From the NCBI GenBank assembly GCA_965224205.1, contig CBDCYN010000015.1:3359-67358 (forward strand): DNA of 64,000 nucleotides, read 5' to 3'. Source of the stretch: CBDCYN01 sp965224205. GTDB lineage: Bacteria > Planctomycetota > Phycisphaerae > Phycisphaerales > Phycisphaeraceae. The notes under the pieces are model-generated. The model worked only from the letters and a program-made list of their open reading frames with translations. It searched no databases and was not told the origin of the DNA. The position numbers and the translations under genes were made by a program. Every line of letters starts with the position of its first letter. Within the stretch, counting starts at the first letter, position 1. Below are positions 10,101-17,904 of this stretch, piece after piece.

Positions 10101-10274
10101 GGTCACCAGCTCCAGCTTCAGCCCAGTTGCGCGGTGCGATTCACTAGCGACATCAGCTCGTTCTCACTTGAGGGCCAAGGAGGGCTGCCGCTGCGTCCCG
10201 ATGGGTGGGTGCCGGGTTTGAACCTAGTGCGTCTCCGCAGCCGGTCGGCCACGGATCAGCCGGCAGACCACTGA
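7185..10274 (+). CDS. Two-partner-secretion exoprotein with filamentous haemagglutinin N-terminal domain
   Basis: Large exported beta-helix protein (1029 residues). A signal sequence (residues about 8-30, ending AWAQ) precedes a TPS secretion domain, with the hallmark NPNGVVFG at 131-138. The long middle repeats short motifs such as GxxGDI, SGRGGxI and ITxxxLxxxxG, as expected for right-handed beta-helix rungs. The C-terminus holds PSCAVRF...FSLEGQGGLPLRPDGW, a motif seen in related exoproteins of cyanobacteria and planctomycetes. The start is TTG with GAGAGGTG just upstream. Export should need a TpsB outer-membrane pore, which is not in this window. Codon use becomes more AT-rich between about 8640 and 9400. 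Confidence 0.85.
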   Translation: MDLPPRYREVLPVLIAIIGSVAVALSAWAQVATDGSLGTVGATTLTGPVFQVGADLGQTVCNANNTSCNIFHSFSEFSVASGETAVFTGPMGIDPGAIHNVFARVTGPWASQIDGRLRTTAIPNADFYLINPNGVVFGPGAQLELGGSLVVTTADELQWRNGEKFLVTSSPGGSVLTVAAPSAFGFLAAKPAGVEIVQSTLAVGEGQGVTVISGDIQVDDGGILSNGGPIGLISVASAGAVDVEQSADPSIGSWPNLASFQHLGDVNLVNDSAVVASGKAGGAVVVAGEDLTLRRSTIQSDTLGVADGDPVQISLRGHLLMEQGEIRTQTFSSGRAGDLKITADGFVIDGQAPGASPSGVSGLTLGGNGVSSATVAGGSAGDVSLKADSLTILRGAVVGTSSVSGGDGGLIAIDVDSLLLDGEGFVWDSDFANQRLTGVFSQTLDPVSGGRGGDVTIRAHTVEVFEGAHIATYTTGVGQGGDIEVLTSGLMIDGQGFIGPPQLILPTGISTSTFASATSGRGGAIKIQAKQLTLNNRAGINSDSFGVAEAGDVHVISEDLWINARSFIGSSTSSSADAGHLTIESGHLSIDGGGLRIDFGPAHDVIDTIEVFKPDGTTEVIDVAATANLGSIAFGSGQAGVISVLADRISIIRQGLITSSGVGSGNAGKIIVDTEHLEISRGDSRLFSGIIASARGGGSSGTLRIDADELNIIDGGLITTNTIGGNDGGDIRIQSDSILLEGNPIHNRLTGIGAQTSNPGNGGDGGTIQIQASRLEIGRGSVISAATFGSGNGGQIEVTADSLLLDAQDSFAEIQTASLGTGDAGDILVTTPNGVRSIRGGSLASSALFANSGDISVTAGETIDLFDSTISAAAAVNGGNINLTASQRVQLVDSTLTAQAGQNGASINLGPRSVILRNSVINGLAGGDPVLVEIDPNAIFLNSHSQILTAAASLPPQLDLSGSLSNFPESLIGHQLQLQPSCAVRFTSDISSFSLEGQGGLPLRPDGWVPGLNLVRLRSRSATDQPADH

Positions 10275-10860
10275 CCCGATCATGTCGCGGAGAGGGATCA
10301 CTCCGATCGAAACCGGGTCGTCAGACCGTCCGCTCGATCACGTCGTCGTCAGCAGCCCCAGCAGCCGCGTTGAGGTGGCCATCAGCGGCGGCGCCCATTT
10401 GGGTGGTGTACCCCTGAAGTCTGTAAATTTGGAAGATGACACAGCGAGTGATGGGGGCAAGACCATTGGTTGATCTTCAGATTATGGAATCTGAAACTCG
10501 ATCATTTCAAGGGGGGCAGGTCACTCCCACGTGATCGCCGGGATCGCCTTCATCGACGGAGAAACACAACGCACCGTCTGATCACCTCATCCACAGGATT
10601 TGACGGGACGGTAAAAAGTCACGAGGCTAAAAATTAGTCGATTTTGATCGTCTGTCATATCTCCTCTCGGTCTTCAGTTGGCCGTTTTTCTCGTTCGGCC
10701 TTCCAGAAATCAACGAGAGACGAAGCGAGCTTTACTTTTTACCGACCCGTCAGGATTTGACTATGCCTCGGGAATAATGTCGTACACGATCGTACGATGA
10801 CGAGGCGTAATTTTTCAGAAAAAAGAGGTGGAGCCGGGGGCTGGGGGCTGAAGCCTAAGC
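10275..10860. other. Gene-free region with an inverted-repeat element
   Basis: No credible coding sequence is seen in this 586-base stretch between the exoprotein and the acyltransferase. Its main structure is the inverted-repeat element at 10594-10761. Confidence 0.6.
10594..10761. repeat. MITE-like element with 18-bp inverted repeats and 11-bp direct repeats
   Basis: GACGGGACGGTAAAAAGT at 10602-10619 is inverted at 10734-10751 (reverse complement GACGGGTCGGTAAAAAGT, one mismatch). The 11-mer CAGGATTTGAC lies at both outer edges, 10594-10604 and 10751-10761, partly overlapping the inverted arms. The 114 bases between the arms contain no ORF. The architecture is that of a non-autonomous mobile element; its parent transposon is unknown. 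Confidence 0.65.
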
Positions 10861-11853
10861 CTAAGCAGCGGAATTACGTTTGCGGTTGGGGCGGGTTGAG
10901 GCGTGGGGCTGGGTGAGGCGTTTGTAGGACAGATAACCGTTGATCAGGTGGGGGTTGGCGGCGGGGTTACGATTGAATCGGAACCGGTTCCCAAAAGCAT
11001 CCAACTGGACCGGGTGGTGGAGACAATAGTCCAGGACGTAAGGGGTTCTGGTCATCTTAAGGCTTTTCTCCAAAGATCCGTGCAGCAACACCACCGGCTG
11101 ATTCTTGACAGTGGAGTAGGGGCGTGCCTCGTGACCGACCTGGATGAACCCAAAGGCTCGGCGATAAAACGCGGCGTGCCGGGGGTGTACGCCGATCACG
11201 AAATCGGTGCTGTTACGGGTAAGACCAAAGTAAAAGGCCAGCCGCATCAGTTCGTAGAGCGACTCCTTGATGCACCTAGATTTCTTGGGCTGATCTCGGT
11301 CGAATGTTCCGGGGATCGAGCCCCAGCTGCTTTCCCACAAGATCTGGCCACGGTGGGCGAACATGCCATACTCAATGAGCCGGCGGCCCTGTCGGCGCAG
11401 GGCGTCGAGCTCTTTTTTATAGACCAGGTCGAGGGGCAATTCGGGGGCGGCTTCGTCATCGTCCACAATCGCGGTGAGCGTGGATTGAATCCCGTTGTCG
11501 TTCGTGCCGCAGAATACCGCGGTGTGCGGGCCGATGCTCTGGGTTGTCGCGTGGATCAGGTAAGGGTTTGGATGGATCAGATTAGTGCGGACGTAGACAT
11601 CGTAGACCAAACGCCAAGAGTCGAGGATCTGATCAAATTGATTCGCGACGTGGAACCGCCCGGAGGTCGAGGAGGAGATCGACGGCTGACGTGCATACGT
11701 GCTGCCCAGATGCAATCTTGCAGCCCTCGACGAGATCGATCGAGACGACCTCGCCTTCTTCTTTGTTCTAGGTCGAACCGTCCTCGCTAACAAGGTTGAA
11801 CCCAACGACCTGAGTGTACCTGCTACACCAGGCCGAATCGTCGCTGTAACCAT
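10861..11853 (-). CDS. FeeM-like N-acyltransferase (GNAT superfamily)
   Basis: A 330-residue protein that resembles N-acyl amino acid synthases of the FeeM type, a GNAT-fold group that transfers acyl chains from acyl carrier protein to amino acids. Supporting sequence includes LDSWRLVYDVYVRTNLI (about 78-94), the strand TAVFCG and an LDLVYKKELDALRRQGRR...EYGMFA block. A central GVHPRHAAFYRRAFGF follows, as in acyltransferases that act on large substrates. The first 60 residues are Arg/Ser-rich and look disordered. AAGGAGC six bases before the ATG supports the start. Acyl donor and acceptor are not deducible. Confidence 0.65.
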   Translation of the reverse strand: MVTATIRPGVAGTLRSLGSTLLARTVRPRTKKKARSSRSISSRAARLHLGSTYARQPSISSSTSGRFHVANQFDQILDSWRLVYDVYVRTNLIHPNPYLIHATTQSIGPHTAVFCGTNDNGIQSTLTAIVDDDEAAPELPLDLVYKKELDALRRQGRRLIEYGMFAHRGQILWESSWGSIPGTFDRDQPKKSRCIKESLYELMRLAFYFGLTRNSTDFVIGVHPRHAAFYRRAFGFIQVGHEARPYSTVKNQPVVLLHGSLEKSLKMTRTPYVLDYCLHHPVQLDAFGNRFRFNRNPAANPHLINGYLSYKRLTQPHASTRPNRKRNSAA

Positions 11854-11944
11854 AAAAAGCTCCTTAACGCCTTAGTCGTGCATTCATGGCAGGACGGGGT
11901 GGTGCCATACGATAAAAAAAGAACAACAGCTTAATAGCAATGCA

Positions 11945-12052
11945 TATACACCGGGCTTCAAACACACCGCGTCGGGAATTCGTCCAACACGGGAATTCTC
12001 CCCCCTGCCGCGGTCACAAGTCATGCCGTAATTTCATCCGAGATCGGTCTAT
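11945..12052 (+). repeat. Dispersed repeat R1, copy D (diverged)
   Basis: It aligns with the 61894 copy: TATACACCGGGCTTCAAA start, CACCGCGTCG, then CTGCCGCGGTCACAAGTCATG and TAATTTCATCCGAGATCGG near the end. The length is close to that of the better copies. Confidence 0.55.
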
Positions 12053-12866
12053 TGAGCATGACACGTCATCTCTCCTACATCGTTCGTATTATTTATTTTT
12101 TTGTATCTCTACGGTCGTAATCTCGCCTCACCACTTAACTGTCCTTTGCAGACAACAGCGAGATTTTCGCGGGTATTAATTATGACCGTCAGCTGTAGTT
12201 ATCAGCGAAATTAGGCTTGCATCGGCTAGACACATCCAATTTCGCGTGGCGGGACTACCAGAATTAAATCAACCAATCTATCCACAATATATCAAACACA
12301 CCAAAAACGTAAAGGCTGTATCACCTCACAGCCGCTTCGAATCCGCCTCACTGCTTGTCCACAATCATTTAAATCCATCGCCTCCATTCTATCTCCATCA
12401 CAATCCCAATCGGCAAACATTTATGAATTCATCCCACAGCTTTCTTACACAGCCCACGATCTCTCTGTTGGTGAATTAAACGCTATATTTCAATCCGTTG
12501 AGACAACCATTTGCTAAGGCTATATAACTCACGCCGTAGCCCTTCTAGCGAGCCTTTAAATCCGTCAAATCTAAGCAGAAGAATATTAATCATCCCTCTC
12601 AACCCACTCGCTTGTAAGCTCCTACATAGTTCAGGCCGCTAAACATTCTCCGACCCAACTATGTATAAACTTATACATGACCTAAACCCCATGTCCTATT
12701 TTTGCCGGCTCTAATCTTCATTATAGGAAACCATTCTAACTTTACAACCCTTTTTTCGACCCTTCGCCATAATTTTCCTCTACTGTTGTTAAACTGGGGC
12801 GGTTGCGTTGCAGCGTGTTAATTGGCCTTGGTGGCTTGGTGGTTTTGATATCCAACAGCGATGGTT

Positions 12867-13012
12867 AGGCTCTGTCGGAAAACTTTGATCGGGTGCCACT
12901 GGTTGCTTGCCCGCCGGTACGAATACCTGTGTTGTTGGTGTCTGCACTAGCGGGTAAGCAGCCAGTGGCACACCCATGGACCTCCAAAACGAGGTTCCCG
13001 ACAGGGCCTAGT
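12867..13012. repeat. Long imperfect palindrome (MITE-like)
   Basis: The left arm reads TAGGCTCTGTCGGAAAAC, then GTGCCACTGGTTGCTTGCCC. The right arm, reverse-complemented, reads TAGGCCCTGTCGGGAACC, then GTGCCACTGGCTGCTTACCC. The inner 22-base arms differ at two positions. The outer arms are separated from the inner ones by different spacer lengths. It lies just downstream of the frameshifted membrane protein gene. Confidence 0.6.
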
Positions 13013-13019
13013 TCTTTGG

Positions 13020-13962
13020 CTACGATTCACGATCGCTTAACACCCCGCCATCGCTGTTCGCCGCGGTCAACGCTGCGTACTGCTGCGGGGTGCACAAGAG
13101 CTCAGCCCGACGCATCAGCCACGAGGCCAGCTCCGGGCGTTTCTGCCGCCTAGCCGCGATCGATAGCAGTACATGCAACGCCCCGCACTCCGCAGCCGGC
13201 AGCAGCTCGATCAGGCTTAACTTCTTTCGGACCTGGCGCAGCGCCACCGCCGTGTGCCCACAAGCCATCTCGTATCGCGTCTGCAACGGCAGCAGCTGCA
13301 ACAAGTCGATGACGCCAGGCTTCATCTGATGCAACTCGATCAACCCCCCAATACGACCCCAGCAGGTCGCCGCACCTTAGCCTGCTGTCGACCATCAGCA
13401 GAAGAAGGTGACCACGCACCCTCCCGAACGCCGCGCCCGTCCCACCGCCCAGGACCAATGCCGCCGTTTCATCCAGCGACCGCTGCCGAGAGGCGCCGTG
13501 GCCCAGAACTGCGGTCGCGATCGCCGCCGCCTCGGCGTACCGCCGCTGACGGTGACGCAAAACCGCCAACCGGTGATACAGCAGCAGGCGGATCACCGGC
13601 TGCAGCGGGTGAGATTTCATCGCCAAGATCAGCTGCGCCTCAGCCAGGGCCGGCTCGGTCTCGATCATCGCCGTCAGCCTCGGGACCTGCCGGACCACCC
13701 CCACGCTCACCCGATTCATCGCGTACCAAGCCCCAAACAGGATCAAAATCATCACCCACTGGGCTTGGTCCGACACCCGCGCCGACCAAGCGGCGATAAA
13801 GGTCACGATCATCGCCGCGACCACCGACGTACGGATCGCGGCATCCGTGATCATCTCCCGCCGCAAGTGCCACGGCTGAAACAACCCCAGCGGCGGTGTG
13901 GGTGGACTTAAATCCTCGGTGCGTGGCGAGTCCATCGGGCGGATCGGTGAGTCAACAGCCAT
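13020..13962 (-). CDS. Membrane-anchored TPR-like protein, frameshifted
   Basis: Paralogue of the gene upstream. Two membrane segments lie near residues 45-80, followed by helical repeats of TPR character (LYHRLAVLRHRQRRYAEAAAIA). Two overlapping reading frames join at a run of six cytosines at 13344-13349 (guanines on the coding strand). The upstream frame runs to ...LGSYWG and the downstream frame resumes LIELHQMKPGVIDLLQ..., ending at 13020. Removing one base of the run gives one continuous protein of about 313 residues. The start overlaps the stop of the preceding gene by 11 bases, which suggests translational coupling. The shift may be a sequencing error, a phase-variable tract or decay. 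Confidence 0.65.
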
Positions 13963-14842
13963 AGGCGGATAACGGTTCGAGTTCGGGGAAACGATCGATC
14001 AACACCCCCCGGGGCAACAGGGTCGTCGCGTACGACCACCATTTCGTAGCCGGCCGGTCCACGGGTTCGCCCTGGCCGCCCTCGAGGCGATGATACGCCA
14101 GCGCCGTCAACGCGTAACCGAACCCGGCGTCGACCCCCAACGGGCGCAGGTGGTCGATCATGGCGGTCGACCCCTCCGCGGCTTCGGCCCAGTGGTTCGT
14201 GCGGACCTGCTGGATTAACCGCGCCAGGTGGTAACCGGCGCTGATCGGGGTGTGCGGAAACTTACCCAACGCGGGACGCAAACGAGAGAGCGTATCATCA
14301 GCGTCGCTGAGGCGGCCGTCAGCCAATTCAGCGATCGCGCACTGAACCCGCAGCTGGACCGTGCCCGGTTGGTCGCTGGGCAATTCCTGGATCAGGAACC
14401 GGTACGCCTCGATCGCCGCCTCATACGCCTTGACCTGATCCAGGCTCACTGCCATCGCGGTCACGACCCGGGCGTGCAGGTCGGGCTGCGACTCCAACGC
14501 GGGCAGCGTCCGCCAACCCATCCGCAGGCACTGGGGCCAATACCGCAGCATCGCCAGCTCTTGCGTCCGTAATACCCGATGCTGTAGCCGCCGTATCCGC
14601 GTTGCACGCCGCGCCAGCGTGACCAGCACCCCAGCCACCCCAAGCCAAGGCAAGACAGCGGCTAGCGGGTGGGTGCTCACAACGCTCACGATAAGGATGA
14701 CCACCAGCACGACCAGGGGCGTCCACAGCGCCCATTTGGACGATTCACGCGCCGGGTACCGCGCAAGGAACGACCGGATCTGCTGCCCGGTGGGGGGCAC
14801 AAACCGGCGATTGCGGCGGTGATCTATCGTTGATCCTGTCAT
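13952..14842 (-). CDS. Membrane-anchored TPR-like protein
   Basis: Unrecognised family. About 40 basic residues are followed by two adjacent membrane helices (LVVLVVILIVSVV and AAVLPWLGVAGVLVTL). A helical domain of about 200 residues follows with repeat character (AYEAAIEAYRFLIQELP; LSDADDTLSRLRPALGKFP). It probably places a protein-binding scaffold on the cytoplasmic side. The start at 14842 was chosen because the 31-codon extension upstream reads through an R4 hairpin repeat. It overlaps the downstream paralogue by 11 bases. Function unknown. Confidence 0.7.
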   Translation of the reverse strand: MTGSTIDHRRNRRFVPPTGQQIRSFLARYPARESSKWALWTPLVVLVVILIVSVVSTHPLAAVLPWLGVAGVLVTLARRATRIRRLQHRVLRTQELAMLRYWPQCLRMGWRTLPALESQPDLHARVVTAMAVSLDQVKAYEAAIEAYRFLIQELPSDQPGTVQLRVQCAIAELADGRLSDADDTLSRLRPALGKFPHTPISAGYHLARLIQQVRTNHWAEAAEGSTAMIDHLRPLGVDAGFGYALTALAYHRLEGGQGEPVDRPATKWWSYATTLLPRGVLIDRFPELEPLSAYGC

Positions 14843-14898
14843 GGCGTGCCGAAAGAAGGAATCTAAAGAAGAAATCTTTCGACGTCTCGTCTGCTTCA

Positions 14899-14924
14899 CC
14901 CCGCGTGATTCACGCGGGGCTAAA
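14899..14924. repeat. R4 hairpin repeat, copy 1
   Basis: Perfect palindrome CCCCGCG-TGATTCA-CGCGGGG followed by CTAA. It shares its TGATTCA centre and GGGGCTAA edge with the hairpin at 39757-39782. Confidence 0.7.
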
Positions 14925-14996
14925 AACGCGTGCATCGATCCAGCTTTGCTTTACTCAATCATAACCAATCGACCCTCACGTTCCTGGGGGCGGCAG

Positions 14997-15461
14997 CTAC
15001 GTCGCCCCCTCGCGCCCGCCCGGAACCGGGTTGAACCAATACAACATGAAATAGATCACCACCCCGGTCACCGATACATACAACCAGATCGGGTACCCCA
15101 CCCGCGCCACGCGGCGGTGGCGCTCGTAACGCCCGCTGACCCCCAAACGGATCAGCCACACCGCCCATACTGGCACCGTCACCGCCAACACGATATGGCT
15201 TAGCAGCACACTATAATAGAACGTCTTGCTCAGCCCCACCCCGTGGTACTTTGTGTGCAACCCCCCTTTTTCCATCACCCGCCAAAGGTAATGGATCACG
15301 TAGCAGACCAGGAACAACCCCGAAAAAACACTGGCCGTGACCATGCACCGGCGGTGCGCCGCCACGCGGCGTTTCTTGATAAAGCCAAAACCCGCGATCA
15401 GGCACACGCACGCCACCGCGTTGAGCGATGCATTCACAGCCGGCATGAACGATAGATCCAC
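14997..15461 (-). CDS. DUF420 family membrane protein (CtaM-like)
   Basis: A 154-residue integral membrane protein with four hydrophobic segments. It matches the DUF420 pattern: a start with LPxxNA-like MPAVNASLN, an HRRCM segment after the first helix, and conserved His residues in helices (IHYLWR, LLSHIVLA). CtaM, a DUF420 member, assists assembly of terminal haem-copper oxidase in Firmicutes; a similar role here is inferred. No oxidase genes lie nearby in the window. It is transcribed away from the FG-GAP gene. Confidence 0.8.
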   Translation of the reverse strand: MDLSFMPAVNASLNAVACVCLIAGFGFIKKRRVAAHRRCMVTASVFSGLFLVCYVIHYLWRVMEKGGLHTKYHGVGLSKTFYYSVLLSHIVLAVTVPVWAVWLIRLGVSGRYERHRRVARVGYPIWLYVSVTGVVIYFMLYWFNPVPGGREGAT

Positions 15462-15572
15462 GGTCGAACGGCTCCGGTTGATCGGATCGTTATATCAATC
15501 GCAAATTGTTTGAAGTCCGAAGGAAGGTCATCACCGCCTGACCCCACTTGGCCCCCCGTCAATCACGGAAGG

Positions 15573-15690
15573 CTAGAGCGTACCCCGAAATGGTGTACGA
15601 CGCCCCCAGCGAGCCGCGACCGTGAGGCAGCGGGTTTCTCGGAATACCCCGACCACTTGATGTCGTACACAAAATCGGGAAACGATCTAA
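15573..15690 (+). repeat. Dispersed R2 element with a nested R3 arm
   Basis: Imperfect terminal inverted repeats at 15573-15602 and 15661-15690 share TAGA-CGT--CCCGA and TGTACGAC. An R3 arm (AGCGAGCCGCGACCGTGAGG) starts at 15609 inside. A second copy in reverse orientation is at 2471-2595, which shows this is a dispersed family. Confidence 0.7.
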
Positions 15691-15916
15691 CGACGCGAGA
15701 GCATGTGTATCAATAGCTAACATCACGCTCAACGCAATAGGCTTATACGCGGTGCGTATAGATTTCCTGGTGATTTTTCATCGCCGCCCCCCGGAGGCTG
15801 CGTGCGCAACTCCTTAATGTTGCATCTGCTTCATAGCCCACGACACCCGCGATGCCTGCCCGGGGCTAGAGTGTTACGCCGTGGGGATTTTATACAATAT
15901 CCTTGACAATTTCCCA

Positions 15917-15925
15917 TGTTATAAT
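15917..15925 (+). promoter_or_regulatory. Extended -10 promoter
   Basis: TG-T-TATAAT matches the extended -10 consensus about 65 bases before the FG-GAP start codon. A TTGACA at 15903-15908 is only 11 bases upstream of the -10, so it is not a correctly spaced -35. The same arrangement recurs at 24018-24040. Confidence 0.4.
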
Positions 15926-15990
15926 ACGGTCGCGTCATAGAGACGTGCCCGATATTCCGGTCCACACACACTGAGTCAAGGAGACATGAG

Positions 15991-17766
15991 ATGAATCGTG
16001 GCGATACCTTGGTTGGCCCTTTGTACGAGATCAGGCGGCTGGGTACACGGGCGGCAGCGATAGCGGCGATTATGACAACCGGTTGGTTGGGTTGGCTAGG
16101 CTGGCCGCCCCTTGAACCGGTGCACGCCGGTGGACTGGGGATCGGCCCCGATCAAGACCTGCGCAAGGTCGAATCCAACGCCTTGCCTGTGGTGTTTGAA
16201 GACGCTACGGACCAGGTCTCCGGCTTTGTCCACGCCACCAACGGTGGTGACGCGGGCACCGGCGTGGCCTGGTTCGATTACAACAACGACGGGTGGCTCG
16301 ACTTCTACGTCGCCAACGGCATCGGCCACGACGATGGGCTGATGCGAAACAACGGCGACGGGACCTTCACCAACGTGATCGACCAAGCCGGGTTCGGCGA
16401 CGCCAACGGCAGCTCCGGGGTCGTCACCGGTGACCTCGACAATGACGGGCACAGCGATCTGATCGTCGTCGGCGAGCCTGGGGCGCTGGTGCTGTTCGTG
16501 GTGCCGTCACCGAAATCGATCCGGGTTTTCAAGAACAACGGCGACGGGACGTTCACCGACGTGACCGCCGGGTCGGGCATCGAGATCCCCAACGAGGCCG
16601 GCATGGCGCTGCAGCCGGTGCTGGGGGATATCGATAACGACGGCCTGGTCGACGTGTTCGTGACCGGTCCCGGTAGTGTCAACACCCAGCAGCTTAAGCC
16701 CAGCCACATGTTCCGTAACCTCGGCGGGTTTAAGTTCACCGACATCAGCGCCGTCTCGGGCACCGACGCGGCGGTCGGGGCGTGTCCCGCGGCGTTTTCC
16801 CATTACGACGATGACGGCTTCATCGACCTGTACATCGCCGACTGCGCCGACATCCTCGGCCGACCCCAGGCGATGCGCCTGCTCAAAAATAACGGGGACC
16901 TGACGTTCACTGATATCACCGGCCAGGTGAACCTGCCCGATTCCGACCTCAACAACCCCCAGCTGGGCGAGCGCGGGTTCTGGATGTGCGTGGCCCTGGG
17001 TGACTACGACAACGACCGCGACTTTGACCTGTTTGCGACCAACCTCGGGCTGCTTTTCGATGGCAGCCTGATCCCCTTCTTCGCCAACCAGCCGCACGGG
17101 TTCTTTGAGCGCGGCACCGACGGGAAGTTCATCTCCGTCGAGCAGCAGGTGGGGATCGATCCTCTAGCGGAACACTTCAGCTGGGGCGGCAGCTTCGCGG
17201 ACTTCAACAACGACGGGTGGGAAGACCTCGTGTTCGTGGGCAACATCCCTCAGCCGCCGTTCTTGCAGGTCGGCAACCCCGGTTACCTGTTCGTGAACCA
17301 GGGCGACAAGACCTTCCGCCGCGACCCGCTGCCGGTCGACCTGGGCAACCGGTTCTCGACCGGCCTGGCGGTGGCGGACTACAACAACGACGGGGCGGTC
17401 GACGTGGTGGTCAGCAACGGTGCCTATGCCGGTGACCCCAACCCGGTGCCGGTCCTTCTAAAGAACACCCCGCCCAAGAACAACCGCAACGGGTGGATCA
17501 CCGTCCGCCTCGTGGGGACCGAATCGAACCGCGACGCGATCGGTTCCCGGGTGCGCGTGCACCTGCCGGGTCGGGTCCTTACCAAAGAAATCCGCGCCGG
17601 GTCGAGTTTCTTATCCCAAGACAGCCTGTGGTTGACCTTCGGTCTCAATAAAGATCGCAAGGCTGACAAGATCGAGGTGTTCTGGCCATCGGGCAAGGTC
17701 GAGACTTTTGTCAAAGTCAACGGCCAACGGATGGTCACCATCACCGAGGGCCAGGGCGTGCGGTAA
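15991..17766 (+). CDS. FG-GAP repeat protein with UnbV/ASPIC domain (CRTAC1 family)
   Basis: A 591-residue exported beta-propeller protein. After a signal sequence (about residues 20-45) come seven or so FG-GAP/VCBS blades. Each has a Ca2+-binding loop such as DYNNDGWLDFYVAN, DLDNDGHSDLIVVG, DIDNDGLVDVFVTG or DYNNDGAVDVVVSN. The C-terminal 90 residues form the ASPIC/UnbV domain (WITVRLVGTESNRDAIGSRV...GSSFLSQDS...FWPSG). Such proteins are common in planctomycetes, are presumed to act at the cell surface in adhesion or carbohydrate contact, and lack known catalysis. AAGGAGA nine bases upstream supports the ATG. Confidence 0.9.
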   Translation: MNRGDTLVGPLYEIRRLGTRAAAIAAIMTTGWLGWLGWPPLEPVHAGGLGIGPDQDLRKVESNALPVVFEDATDQVSGFVHATNGGDAGTGVAWFDYNNDGWLDFYVANGIGHDDGLMRNNGDGTFTNVIDQAGFGDANGSSGVVTGDLDNDGHSDLIVVGEPGALVLFVVPSPKSIRVFKNNGDGTFTDVTAGSGIEIPNEAGMALQPVLGDIDNDGLVDVFVTGPGSVNTQQLKPSHMFRNLGGFKFTDISAVSGTDAAVGACPAAFSHYDDDGFIDLYIADCADILGRPQAMRLLKNNGDLTFTDITGQVNLPDSDLNNPQLGERGFWMCVALGDYDNDRDFDLFATNLGLLFDGSLIPFFANQPHGFFERGTDGKFISVEQQVGIDPLAEHFSWGGSFADFNNDGWEDLVFVGNIPQPPFLQVGNPGYLFVNQGDKTFRRDPLPVDLGNRFSTGLAVADYNNDGAVDVVVSNGAYAGDPNPVPVLLKNTPPKNNRNGWITVRLVGTESNRDAIGSRVRVHLPGRVLTKEIRAGSSFLSQDSLWLTFGLNKDRKADKIEVFWPSGKVETFVKVNGQRMVTITEGQGVR

Positions 17767-17845
17767 GATCGCGAGGTCACTCGTTGGCGACGAACCGCGT
17801 CGAGAGTTCCCTAAGGACGCACAAGTTTCGCACAAGGCTACTCAA

Positions 17846-17874
17846 CGAGCCGCGACCGTGAGGGAGCGGGTTCT
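17846..17874 (+). repeat. R3 repeat, single arm
   Basis: CGAGCCGCGACCGTGAGGGA followed by GCGGGTTCT matches one arm of the perfect R3 hairpin at 27976-28052 with few mismatches. It sits between the FG-GAP gene and yjbQ. Confidence 0.65.
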
Positions 17875-17904
17875 TGAGTGGCCACCCGCACGGAACGCCT
17901 TCCC

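Larger units (their letters stand above)
11854..13019. other. AT-rich gene-free stretch
   Basis: About 1.17 kb without a credible gene. It holds an R1 copy (11945-12052), then an unusually AT-rich stretch (about 12050-12790), then a long imperfect hairpin (12867-13012). Short ORFs such as the one at 12246-12479 have no ribosome binding site and no protein-like composition. Confidence 0.6.
15462..15990. other. Intergenic region with R2 repeat and promoter
   Basis: A 529-base divergent gap. It contains the R2 element (15573-15690), a small TATACGCGGTGCGTATA palindrome near 15743-15759 and a likely extended -10 promoter near 15917-15925 for the downstream gene. No ORF is credible. Confidence 0.6.

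Noticed and set aside
12246..12479. 77-codon ORF in the AT-rich island
   Set aside because: No ribosome binding site, Asn/His/Ser/Pro-rich low-complexity composition and no similarity to any known pattern.
15743..15855. Possible further R1 copy beginning TATACGCGGTGCGTATA
   Set aside because: Only the opening palindrome resembles R1; the internal blocks and the CATCCGGGATGGG end are missing.
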